Source: Plumapathes pennacea (lineage: Eukaryota; Cnidaria; Anthozoa; Antipatharia; Myriopathidae). From it: 64,000 nt of DNA. A program made the translations under genes and the position numbers. Under the pieces are notes generated by a model that had not been told where the DNA came from, did not search any database, and saw nothing but the letters and a program-made list of their open reading frames with translations. The stretch lies in contig OZ038466.1 in assembly GCA_964036295.1 (NCBI GenBank), positions 682,001 to 746,000 of the forward strand, in the 5' to 3' direction. Shown here one piece after another: positions 11,743-23,576 of the stretch; the stretch's first letter is position 1, and every line of letters begins with the position of its first letter.

Positions 11743-14700
11743 ATGAAGACAGCAGTATGGCTTGTCACGATTGGAATTTGCGTTTTGACTCTGGCTCCAT
11801 CGGATGTTAGCTCGGAGAAACAACCCAGCGGTATGTCATTCCTGAGTTTATGAATTCCTTAAGTGAAAATGTTTTTGGATTTTGGTTAGCGTTTCGTGAT
11901 TTCGGCCTTATTGTCTATCTTGATCCACTCCGCAAGTATGAGTCCACTTTGAACTTGTCCTCTGATTTAGCACAGCAAATGGGGTTTGTTATATTGTACA
12001 CTTAGAGGCCTATTTACGGAATCTGTGTTTCACGAAGGTTCTTAATTATTTATCCCACTTATCCCTGCTGTAACCTGGTTACAACCCAACAGAAACGCCT
12101 GGTATATCCTTTTCATCTAGTTCTGAACCGAAATCGAGCGAAAGTTACGAACGGCAATTTGTTGCTAACAGAACATTCGAAACAAGTCGGTCATTGTAAC
12201 TCAAGTGCTGATAGACCATGAACTACCGAATTAAAATTAATTACTGTGCAGTGTGGTACATTTGCACAAACACAGCACACTATCTACATCTCGTTTTGAG
12301 TATACATTTTGTTTTCAAGCCTTGAGTAAAACTTGAGTCAGTATTTTGCGCACTCTTTGAGTCAGTTGTGGGACAATTCACCTTGTTCAATTCTTTGGTT
12401 TAGTTTTTAAGTTTCGTACCGCCCTCCAGCTGCAATGCAAGTGTCAGAGATTTTACGGAATGGAATGAATATTATAATCGATGGAACATTATGATTAGTC
12501 ATTGATGTAATGGTAATGAATATGTAGAATTTATTTATAATAAACACGAAAAGCGCATAACATTTGAAACACACGAAGAATTGATTGCTTCATACATTAG
12601 CGGATATGCTTCTAAAAGCATCAAAACGTCAAACCAGAAAACCACTAAAATGAAGTTTACAAACAAAACTGTACACAGCACGGTGACAAAAAAACAGTGT
12701 CTCTATATATTGGACGACACTTTTTTGACTGCCATGCTTAATAGCTCCCTAATATACCCAACATCAGTAACTATAGCTAAAGCTCAAAACATGCTTAATG
12801 TTCTGTATCGTTCCTGTAGGGATATTAGCGACCTTAGCATAAAAAAAGCTACTGTACATTACTTGGGTAAGATCCCGCCTAGAATACTCCAGTGTGGTGT
12901 GGTCGCCTTACACCAAGAAAAACATCTTAGCTCTATAACAGGTTCAACTTAGGGCAACAAACCGTATTTTTTCCTATAACGAACGATTCCGTAAGCTACA
13001 CCTTATCCCATGAGCGTATCGTAGAGAAATTAGTGATCTTGTTTTTCTTTTTAAATGTATAAAGGGTTTATGCGATATAGACTATATTTTTAGCTACGTG
13101 TCTTTTCGTTCCTGTTGTAACCTTACTTTACAAGTTCTTTTTTGACTGACCAGCCAGTAGTACTTTATGTCCGTTTTGCTCCTGATTGGTCGAGAATGCT
13201 GCCAAACTCGTTTGGACAAATCAGAAGTGCAGCAATTGCGCAATACCTTAAAACAATCGTCCAGTTAGTATTTAATGCAGCAGTAAAAAGTAACGCAGCT
13301 TTATATGTTTTATAATTTTAGCCAAGCTTTATCAGTTTGTCGGTTGCTTTGTCGACAACAGTAAATGGATTCAACCAGTGAATATAGAATATTAAAATGC
13401 TTAGAAATAATAGAGTAACAATAAATGAAAAATATATATATAAAAAAGACAAACTGTGAAAGTCTCGGTATTTGTATAGCGTACAGTTTCTTTAATTTTT
13501 TTTTATGTCGACGTAAAAACTATCCGACGGCTATTAGGAAGAAAAGGCCGCTTTTTAGTCGAGAACCTACCAGCCAGTCCTTTTTTTTTTTTTTTTTTTT
13601 TTTTTGATAATTCGTTCATTTTAGTTCATTTCGTTTGTTTTGTTGTTGTTATTAAAGTTCGTGATGTTTGTTCAATTCTTTTCAGCACGTCTACATTTCC
13701 GACATGTTGGCTGTTTCCGGGACAATCAGACTCGGGCTATCAAGAAAGTAAAGCCCCTTTTCAGCCGAGAGTCCGCTATCACAGACTGTGCAGCTTTTGC
13801 CGTTTCCCTTGTGTCAAGTGCGTTCGGGGTTCAGATGGGTAACAACTCAAAAGGAACGTGTTGGGTTGACACGGATGCCGAGACGTATGAACGCTATGGC
13901 CAAATTGATGATAATGAGTGCATAGAAGGACGCGGAGGGAATTGGAAAAGCAGTATTTACTTACTGGGTACGTGGAGTTATTTCAAAATATAGTAGAACT
14001 AGAATACACATTCTCGTGTCATTCTAAACTAATGTATCATATGAAGACTAGTTTACTCGAGAGGTAGTGAAAGTGAAGATTGGCAAGGACCGAATCTGCA
14101 TGCTGTCCTCCTTAGATAGGTGTCCGCTTAGAGACAGTTGACTGTATATATATTTTTTGCAGCGTCGCAATTGAGAGCTCCTTTCACTGAAGCACCACGT
14201 GACCCCACCTATGTCAGTAATGGTTCGGATGCTAGAATTCAATGGAACTTCAATGTCCTTGGAGGATTTTTGCACGTAGAAATTCTGCGAGAAGTATCTG
14301 GTTCATGGCTCTGGTTGCTGCGGAAAGACAATAACGGTAGCATTACTATAAACAGCAATTTACCGCAAAATCTGACTAGCAGAGTCGCTATAGAAGGAAA
14401 TGCAACTCTGGTAATATCAAATTTTAGCAATGATGACAGAGGGAAGTACGAATGTAGGTTGGTTCAGTCATCTGGAGAGACGACTACAGAAGCTCCCGTT
14501 CAGCTATTACTAACAGGTAAGTTGATGCTAGTTACGTTATCTCAATTATACAGAGTTCTCCTTCTTTTCATCTCCTTATCTGTATGCTTGTGCTATTTAT
14601 TTTCCTCGTTCTTTCTCCTGTTGCTTTTGCTCTTATTAGTCAGTGTTGTTATTTTCCCTCGTTTTGTTTTATATTGCAGTTCTTGCCGTCTTGCTCTTGT

Positions 14701-17700
14701 TCCACTCTTGTTCTTAGTGTTTCTGTTCTTTGTAGTCAATTACTCTTTCTCTGTCCTTGTTCTTCTCCAGTGCTTGTTCTTCTCCTGTCCTTGTTCTATT
14801 TCATGTTCCCATTTTGTGCTTGTGCCTATTCAAACTTGTTCTTGTTTGGTGTAGTTCGTGTTCGGCTCGTGTTCTACGTGCTTTTAACTTGTTCCTATAC
14901 AAGCAACCACTGCAGCCGTTTCACAAGCGTCACAGAAACACCTTTGCTGAGTTAAACTAATTTTTGTATTTCTCCTGCAGATGACGAACTTCACACGAAT
15001 TCCTGTGTGCACTTAAATCAGTCTTTCTGTTCCCACATCTGTATCTCATCCGACGCCCTGCCCAGATGCGGTTGTCGCCGTGGTTACCAGTTGGAAGACG
15101 GCAAATGTGTAGACGTAAACGAGTGCACGCGTAACGATACCTGTGCATATAAGTGTAAAAACAACGATGGTTCAGTCTCTTGCTCTTGTAAAGATGATCA
15201 AGATCCAATTAATAGTTACCCAGACTGGTGGAGCAACCGAACTTGGTGGGGAAGTCTGACGCAAGGGACCAAGCGAGAATGTCGGCGTAAGTCTTTCAAT
15301 TCCCCGAGTAAGAATGCTCCATTTACAGGTTGCTTATCGTCCTAAGATTTATTTCCCTGATGGTTTTGTCCTAAAATGATTGGCAAAATGACAAGCGAGT
15401 CTTCAACTAGGCTTCATTCACGACCACTCTTTTGCAAACATATCACAGAATACCGCGTAATCCGGCTATTGATAAATTAGGACCCTCGCAGCGCTCGGGA
15501 AGAAAGTAAAGTTACTTTTTTGCACACCAGATAAACGGAGAATAATTTCAGTTAATCACATATAAATAACGATATCTTCGAACTATGCCTTACTTGAATT
15601 TAAGTGAACTTCCGGCTCCGCAACACCATACTTGAGGTCACATATTGACGTTCACGAGTTCAGAGGCTTTTCTTTTTTGGCTAAGGTAAATGTCCCTTTG
15701 GCAGTAGAAAGAAGTGATGTCTTGGCTTTAGAATTATTTAAATAAGGCGGCATGTTTGTGATGGTTCAAAATCAATTTCGATGCATGCTATCCTAACTGT
15801 GGTTGTATTTTCTGGGCTTTTAGTGAAGCGTTGTTGGAAACAAAACCATGAAAACGTCACCTGGCCTACAACTGAAGTGTATAAAACGACGCAAGCCGCA
15901 TGCCCAATAGGAAAGACTGGTAACGCACAAGGAAGATCCAATTTGAATATATTACTTGTGTAATATATATATAAATTGAACTATTCGATGAACTACTAAT
16001 CGGGAGTGAATAGATTAGCAGCGTGAAATCTCTGTTACATTTTCTACACAGGTTACTCTCTAAGAGAATGTAAGTTCGAGTCAGGAAAGGGCACTTGGGC
16101 CACGCCAAACTTTAGCAAATGTGTTGTGCCTTCGGCGGGCGCCGAAAATGTTGTAAGTTTACTTTCACTCTGTGATACTGACAGCATCTGCACCTAGCCC
16201 TTGTGATCACTAAAGAAACCCATCCTTGTTATACCTGATCAACTATAATCTACTGAACTATGTGTTGATCTTATCAGTGGAGAAAATGACAGAAAATACT
16301 TAAGTTTAGAGCTTTGATAAATTGTAGAGCTGAAGGTTTTAACCTGAATCCCAAAAGCTTTCGTCACACCCAAGCTAGTAAGCTCAAAAGACAAAGGCGG
16401 CTGTTCATTCCAACAGCAAGTCCTGATTTGTTTGAATTTTTTGCCCGTACTATTGAGATAGACACATCATCATCATCAAGAACAACACAGTTTATTTACA
16501 CCATTATTTTCAGACACGTTTCAAAACTTTCTTGCCTTTTTTTTGTAGACATCTAACAAGTCATCGGACACTATTAAAAGTGAAGTGAGTGTCGAATTCT
16601 TAGTTTGTGTATTGCATTCTTTGTGTATTGATTTGTTGCGTGCAGTATTTTCGCACATAGATCTTTATATGGCCATAGGCGCCATGGACTAAAATCTGCC
16701 TTTTAACCTTGCAGTCAGTGCACGCAATGGACAATCTGATAAACTCACTGGAAAACGCTACCTTATCTCCTGCTGAAAGTGCAAAATATATGAAGGTATA
16801 AAATAGAGGAATATTTACTATGGTACGTAGACGTGGTTTTGATATTTATAGCCACGGTTTGTTATTTTCTGAACCAGTAATAACCATGAAGTTGAATTTC
16901 TTTCCAGGAGTTCGCATCAAATCTTGGAAATTTTGTCGATGGCGAACCGGTGGGTACTGGTGTGCCGTGCAATTAGTCCAAATTTCGAATCAACTATTTC
17001 TTTTTCTTCAGTCTCAAAACTGTACCTCGTGCACACACCTTTGTACCATGGTGTATTTAATTACCTCTGTCTTTTCTTCTCTCTGTTCATTTCGAAACGT
17101 TATTGATGACATTTTGAATAAAATGAGCGAAAATTGAACAAAAAACAAAAAAACTAGTAGTGCATATCTGCAGAAAGAATTTCAGGCTTGTATTTAGATT
17201 GGTTTATTTTGTGTATATAGTCTACAGAAGACATTGCTCTGGCTGTTGAGAAGAGCGAGCAGTTAGGTTCAGTTATTGTAAAAGGGATGAGGCGAAGTGG
17301 CAACATTAAGGACCCTGTGACTGTTCAGGTGTCCACGTCGGCTCTTGGTAAGACATTACTACTACAGTTTTCTACTTATTTTTAAACTAAAATTGTGTGT
17401 ATTCCATGGTTCTTGTATATATGTGCACAATACGTTTATTATAAGGCAAACAAATGAGAAAATGTAAAAAAAAAGTCGTGTAGTCCAGTATCTGCATGGA
17501 TCGTAGGCCACGAGGTGAAAGTAAGCAGGTTACTAACTCTCGGCATATTAGCTCTGAGGCTTGGCTGTATCGGACGAATAGACACACTCCTGTTTCTTAC
17601 GTAGGGCTTACTTGTTCGTTTGAGAAGAATTTGCCGACCAAAAAATTACAAAGAAACTTGGGAAATGTGATTATACTGCACGAGTCAAAGTTACGATATT

Positions 17701-19329
17701 GTACCAGACAATTCATAAAAAATTGCATTTGAACTAAATTTCACAACGATGGACTATGTGAGGTTAATTTTCCAGTAGGAAGAATATTTATCTGATTTCG
17801 TTGTTGTTAAATGTTTCTAGAGATGGGAGTCAATATCTTGCCACCTGATAATAACAGCGCGCCAGCTCCAGTTGTATTTCCCGGCGCCGGATCCTCAGAA
17901 AGAGTGAGCCTCCCCGGGTCTCTACTTAAACTGGCGCAAAACAAGAGACAGGGTGAGATTCACAGAAGCTTACTCCTTCTAAGAAATGCCTATCACAATA
18001 CAAAAGGTCGGAGTGCGACTCACAGAAACTTACTTCTTCTAAGAAATGCCCATCACAGAAATACTGTATAAGAGAAAGGAGTGAGATTCATCGAAACAAA
18101 CGTATTCTAAGAAATTCCTTTCATGGTCAAATTCACAGAAACGAATTTATAAGAAATTCCTTTGACAAAGATTACTGCATAAGAGAAAGTGCGGAGTGAG
18201 ATTTAACGAAACAAACGTATTCTAAGAAATTCCTTTCTTGGTCAGATTCACAGAAACGAATTTATAAGAAATTCCTCTCACAGATAATACAGTACTGCAT
18301 AAGAGAACAAGGGCGGAGTGAGATTCATCGAAACAAACGTATTCCAAGAAATTCCTCTCATGGTTAGCCGGATTCATAGAAACTTGCTTTCTTCTAAGTA
18401 ACTCGATGTAATGTGATGCGACTGATGCGTTCTTGGGTTAATTATTAATCTAAACAGATGGAGTCGCAATCAGTAGTATCCTTCTTCCTAACGTGGCAGT
18501 GGCGTCCAATCCGAAATCTAAGAGGTAAGAGAGTTTCATGACACACAAAGCCTTATCGTGAGCGCCACCGATGGCATGTATTCACTCTGGTGAACAGATT
18601 GCGGACAAACTCTTTATAGAGGTTTCAAGCATCCGTCGCACTTTACTCACTGATTTTCTTAGACTAAGCCAATATCAAGGATGATTTTCAATTAGAAAAC
18701 CGGGCGTTGTAAACCAGTTTCATCGGGGCGAATACCAAAAGAGCCCCATCTATAATGTACACCCGAGCTGACTGGTCAGTTCTTTGAGGAACTCTTTTAT
18801 ACAATCTGCAGCGCGTGATGTTGCCACGGTCTTGTTTTTCAGAACTCTCAACTCGGGCATTATAGCAACAACGGTGCTCTTTGTTGATGCCAAAGAATTT
18901 CAAAATCTTGAGCAACCGCTGGTCATCAGTTTGCCGCACAAAGAGGTATTGTCAGTGCTAGTGTCGCTGTAAATGAGAATGCTTTGCTATATTTTATCCT
19001 CCTCAAACACACTTTAAATCTACTTTCAGAAACAAAAAGTTAACAGCAAAGCTCTCTGCGCGTATCAAAATGTCAGTATAAGGTGAGCATGATTATTTTC
19101 ACTTACTTTTTCGAAACAACCTCTTGGTAACAAACTTCAGTTTGATTATTTACATCTCATAGTTTCGTAGAAAAATCATAAATCAAGCAACTAAACAATG
19201 CAAATAAACCTACAGTTCATTGAGAGCTTTTATTTGAGTGGTCACACATTTAGGTCTCATTTGACAATTTAGAACTGAATGAACATTATCCAGGGTAAAA
19301 TTCATTCTTTGTTTGTAAAAAGAGAAGAA

Positions 19330-19364
<35 letters not shown>

Positions 19365-22300
19365 AAAAAAAAATAGGTTCATTTTTTGCGTGTATGCACA
19401 CCTAGAAATTCTTTTCACCAGGGTTTCAAAATCGTCAATAACTGAGTTATTATATCTTTGCAGTCCTCCTGAGTGGGCTTCTCGTGGGTGCAAAGTGAAC
19501 TCCACTAACTCAACTTACACTGTGTGCCACTGTTATCACGCCACGAGCTTCGCTGTTTTAATGGACGTCCATGGAACATATGTAAGTGCCACATAGCATA
19601 CCACACAACGTGTGAGGATCCCCGCGAGCAAGGCTTGACTTGACCTCTTTTTCTTTTTCGCTTTGTCAATTCTAAAGGAGGACGGCACTATTTCACACGA
19701 TCACAAGTTAGCACTGTCCATTCTTTCCATCGTTGGTTGTTCCATCGCCTTGATCTGTTTCATAGTTGTCCTGCTGGCATATATTGTCTCAAGGTACGTC
19801 ATTGGAAGTGTTATCCATGCAAATATGAGTTTTAAACAAAGCCTCGTCATTCTTCTTTAGTCACAAATACCTTGCTTCACCAGGAGGAAAACTGAAACTG
19901 TTAACATTCACAAGAACTTTGCAGTGGCCGAGATACTTGCTCTGTTCTTCTTCCTGATATCTTACTCAGCAGTGCCAGTCAGGGTAGGTAAACATGGTTC
20001 AAAATGTGACTCACACAGTTTCAAACGGCAGAGCCCAACGAAATCAATTGTGTGATTGCTTTGATAGTTTGCGCCGGTTTGCTACGCTTTTTGATTGGTC
20101 TAAATATAAATTTTATAGCAGCGCTAGTTGAAATTACGACCTTTGTGATTAGTGTTCATTTATTGTACAGTCCAAATTTGTCGTCAGAGGTGATTATTTT
20201 CTTTTCCTTCAGCGTCTGTGTTATGCTGTTGCTCTTCTTCTTCACTACTCCTTGTTGTCTGTATTTTTCTGGATGTTCGTGGAAGGCTTGAATATCCATC
20301 GTGGCCTGGTGAAGGTATTTCTTACCAGCAGCCGGATGAATGTCTACCTCGTTATCGGCTGGGGTAGGTCACGTGTCTTGTATAGAAGCATAGCTTCAGT
20401 CTGTCGCTGATTTTCATTCAGATCGAGCTCGTACGCAGGCTCCCCTCCTCCCCCTCCCGCTCGTTTATTAAGAATGACGAAAGGTCAGTTGTACTTATAT
20501 ACATGCTTATGAAGAATAAAGTGAGCACCAGAAAACTAGCGAATTTTTTAAATTTAAAGTTGGGTTTAAACCGTAAATATGTGATCTAAGTATCCGTTTG
20601 GTAAGTTTACTTTGCGTCACGCAAACGCTTGCTGCTTGGGAAGTTATTTGACAATCTCTCCCCCACCCATACACACACATTTGTTTTGCGTCTACAGGTG
20701 CACCAGTTTTGATTGTGGCAATCACAGCGGGTATTACGCAAGATGATTACATTCGAGACGACTTGTAAGTAGCGCCTCCAAGTAAAGGTTAGAGCTAATT
20801 CTACAAAAACTAAAACACAGCGTGGTCAGCATCAATATGCAACGTAGCCGGACAAAATAAAATAATATATCACGTGTAAAACGGCGTATCGAAGATTGAA
20901 ACTATGGTGGCCTAAACAGACAAAGATAAATACCAGGTCAGTAGCAATGAAATGAACATCAATGACGTCGAGCTTTACTTGACTGAACTCCCCAAAAAAT
21001 CTATTTGGAAAAGTGTTGTCTAAGTGACAGCAATCATTGTCGATCGCAGAGGATGCACAGCATTTTGTTTTTCCGAATTTTGTCTCTTTTTAGCTGTGAG
21101 TGGTGTTTATTTTTTTAATGTGTCCTGCTAAACTCTTCCTTTCCTTTCAGTTGTTGGCTCTCTCATGATCTTATCTGGGCTTTCGCTGGTCCAGCAGCCC
21201 TCATTCTCTTGGTACGCGACCTTTGTTTTTTTGTTTTGTTTGTGTATTTTTATCATGCACAGTGCTCAAAGGGTCAGCATTTATCGAAGAAAGTTTGAGA
21301 GACCAAGGGCGCGTGCCTTCTTGCCAGGTTGCTGGTCAGTAATTCGCCTTTGGCAGCGAGGAGCTGATTACATTGCAATTTGTATTTAGTTTTTGCTTTT
21401 AACCAGTTTTATGTAACATGTTTAGGTAAACCTTTGCTATTTTGTTTTTAACCAGTTTTATGCAACATGTAAACATTGTAAGTTTGTTTTTAACCAGAGT
21501 TTTATGTAACATGTTTAGGTAAACTTTGTTATTTTGTTTTTAACCAGTTTTATGCAACATGTTTAGGTAAACTTTGTTATTTTGTTTGTGGCTGTCAAAG
21601 TCATGGTGAGGAGAACACAATACAAAGTCAAACAGCAGGCAAAAGTCAAGCCAGACCCGGCATCCGTCAGCAAAGAAATAAAGTAAGCGAACCATCGAAC
21701 GTTTAGTACTTGGCTCTGTGCGTGTTGATGTGTTGTTTCGTTTGTCGCGCAGTGCGTGTCCTGCATCGCGTTCAAGTTAATGTTATGTGTATGTATGCTC
21801 AGAAATGTGCTGTAGACGAGACTGTGCCCGTGTTGTGGTGTAATGTGATATGTTTGTTTTTGTGCTGTGTGTTGTGGTGTTTTGTGATATGTTTGTTTTT
21901 GTGCTGTGTGTTGTGGTGTAATGTGATATGTTTGGTTTTTTTTGCTGTGTGTTGTGGTGTAATGTGATATGTTTGTTTTTTTTTTGCTGTGTGGTGGTGT
22001 AATGTGATATGTTTGTTTTTTTTTGCTGTGTGTTGTGGTGTAATGTGATATGTTTGTTTTTGTGCTGTGTGTTGTGAGTCAATGGGTTGTGTAATGAGTG
22101 TTGCGCATGTCTTTTGTATGTTGTGTTTGTATTTTCGTCTGTGGAAGAAGGACGCCAGTTTATATCTTCTAAACACCTGGATTTTTTCACTCTCCGAGTT
22201 TCACCCTGGTTTTAATTTGTCCATTTTCTCAGGGCGGCCTTCAAGACTCTTGTTGTGCTGACACCCATGCTTGGTCTCACTTGGGTACTGGGCTATATGA

Positions 22301-23576
22301 CTATAAAAGGCACTTCACTCGTGTTTCAGTATCTCTTCACTATTGTCAATTCACTTCAGGTAGGAATTCATGACGGTTCCATTACTGTGTTGTGTGATGT
22401 GAAGATTAGCGTGACCATTAGTTGATAAGTGAACACAAGTACTCTGCTGATTGTGTTCATAGTTTTTACTGTATTCACCGTTTTTCGCCGAATCACACCA
22501 GAGACGTGTATCGTTACTGTGGTGTTATTGGTGTGTATGTGAGTATTGCTAAGAGCTTAATTCACTTGATTGATAGAGCTTCACCAGGTAGTGGATTGAT
22601 TGATTCGAATCATTTGTCTATTTCTAACACCTACAGCTTCAAAGAAAAAGGAAAACGAGTGGTATTTATGGTGACATGTGGTTTAATTTACGACCTAATG
22701 GCTGATTTATCGGCCATCACCACTACACGTGCACGGTCGGTCGATTTGAACCGCTCAGCGGATTCAGAATTTTTAGTACCCATGCCTCCCCTGCTTTTAT
22801 AATTTGTCCGCCATCATGATTGAAAAATACTGTAGTGTTTTGACTTGGCTAAACTTCTTCCTTTGTTGACTCTGCAGGGACTGTACTTTCTTTTTGCACA
22901 GTGCTTTTTTGACGATGAGGTAGGAATCATTACTACACATAAATTACTGTACATGTTAGATAAGATATTTTGTTGCCTCACTGCTTAATATGCTGCATGG
23001 ATAATACGAAGTTTCATTTCTGAACCTGAGTTTGGTATTATTAGCAAACCCAGTGTTGTGTGAACCTGACAGCGCGATTTGATTTGAGGCGACTAACGAA
23101 TTCCGAATAGGCTTCTAGGACCTTGAGTGACACGGCCTTTATGTTCACATTTCCAGATGGATAATATGAAGTTTCATTTCTGAGCCTGAGTTTGGTATTA
23201 TTACCAAACCGCCAGTGTTGTGTGAACCTGACAGCGCGATTCGATTTGAGGCGACTAACGAATTCCGAAGAGGCTTCTAGGACCTTGAGTGACACGGCCT
23301 TTCTGTTCACATTTTCAGATCAGAAAGTCTACGAAGCAAGCTTCCTCGCGCTTGAGACGATCCCTCAGTACCTCCTTGACTCGATCCAAGTCCAAACGGT
23401 CGAACTCGAGCAGCTCTGCAGTCAGCCCAGCTCCACACAGCAAGTCGTTTATGGGAGCTTGGAACTCGCCCCGACCCAATCTCAGCCGTAAAGCTTCATC
23501 GTCACTGAGCGCTGAGTCAGCAAAACCTCCCGAAGTAGGTCAGGTTAACAACGCTAGCCAAGACACGAAATTCTGA
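11743..23576 (+). CDS. Adhesion GPCR with PAN/WSC-like, Ig-like, EGF-like, HRM, GAIN/GPS and 7TM domains, complete
   Basis: Twenty-four exons close in frame (3024 nt, 1007 aa): 11743-11830, 13686-13967, 14163-14516, 14981-15286, 15824-15919, 16052-16152, 16549-16584, 16715-16795, 16908-16949, 17221-17347, 17821-17952, 18458-18524, 18843-18945, 19030-19082, 19464-19581, 19678-19793, 19884-19983, 20213-20363, 20698-20764, 21151-21211, 21567-21682, 22233-22359, 22878-22919, 23319-23576. Exon 1 is a signal peptide. Exon 2 has a PAN/WSC-like fold (HVGCFRDNQTRA..FGVQ). Exon 3 is Ig-like, keeping DDRGKYECRL but lacking the usual first Cys. Exon 4 has EGF-like motifs (CGCRRGYQLEDGKC, DVNEC). Exons 5-6 form an HRM domain (CWKQNHENVTWP..CPIGKTG), followed by GAIN. 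The GPS reads CHCYHATSFAVLM (residues 644-656), with predicted autocleavage at HA/T. TM3 is YSLLSVFFWMFVEGLNIHRG and TM6 is LTPMLGLTWVLGY. The tail is Ser/Arg-rich. Family function is adhesion and tethered-agonist signalling at the plasma membrane; the ligand is unknown. Confidence 0.95.
12581..13150 (+). mobile_element. Decayed LINE (non-LTR) reverse-transcriptase 3' fragment
   Basis: In GPCR intron 1 the frames read YRSCRDISDLSIKKATVHYL, then ILQCGVVALHQEKHL, then (after breaks) RATNRIFSYNERFRKLHL and REISDLVFLFKCIKGL. This is the familiar C-terminal order of LINE RT proteins (KRxCRDIxDLxIRK, LEYxSxVWSPHxxKxI, RATKFI, YxxRLxxLxLLPLxYRRExxDLxFxFKC). Frameshifts and stops show it is dead. No poly-A tail or full 5' part is visible. 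Confidence 0.7.
13505..13580 (+). other. Exon-2-like fragment upstream of GPCR exon 2
   Basis: The frame reads TAIRKKRPLFSREPTSQ, close to TRAIKKVKPLFSRES of exon 2 about 170 bp downstream. Several codons differ only synonymously. It has no clear downstream donor and runs into poly-T, so it is probably a relic of an exon duplication. Confidence 0.5.
17945..18385. repeat. Intronic minisatellite
   Basis: Diverged tandem units built from GAGATTCA(T/C)(C/A)GAAAC, ATTCTAAGAAATTCCT and GCATAAGAGAAAG, roughly 110-120 bp per higher-order unit. It begins at the donor of GPCR exon 11 and fills most of the following intron. Confidence 0.85.
19318..19374. repeat. (GAA/GAG)n microsatellite
   Basis: Purine-only trinucleotide tract in the GPCR intron just before the GPS exon. 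Confidence 0.95.
21390..21566 (+). repeat. Tandem duplication of the acceptor and start of the TM5 exon
   Basis: Four units of about 48 bp (TTTTTAACCAGTTTTATG.AACATGTTTAG then GTAAACTTTGTTATTTTG) run into the real exon 21 start at 21567. Candidate acceptors identical in context end at 21425 and 21518. The second unit lacks the TTTAG and the start of the coding copy. Confidence 0.85.
21828..22082. repeat. Intronic minisatellite (about 45-50 bp unit)
   Basis: Five to six tandem copies of TGTGTTGTGGTGTAATGTGA followed by TATGTTTGTTTTT, between GPCR exons 21 and 22. Long apparent ORFs on the minus strand here are only repeat translation. Confidence 0.95.
22997..23318 (+). repeat. 160-bp tandem duplication ending at a splice acceptor
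   Basis: Copy A (22997-23156) and copy B (23157-23318) are nearly identical, and each ends in a pyrimidine-rich TTCACATTT(T/C)CAG. Copy B provides the acceptor of the final GPCR exon at 23319. Confidence 0.9.

Noticed and set aside
12581-12952. Intact 123-codon protein gene in GPCR intron 1
   Set aside because: Its C-terminal half matches LINE RT terminal motifs and decays directly after, so it is a retroelement remnant, not a host gene.
21783-22190. Two overlapping minus-strand frames of 125-135 codons
   Set aside because: His/Thr-rich translation of the intronic minisatellite; no independent coding evidence.
22422-22802. 126-codon plus-strand frame in a GPCR intron
   Set aside because: No motif; overlaps an intron clearly bounded by exons 22 and 23.
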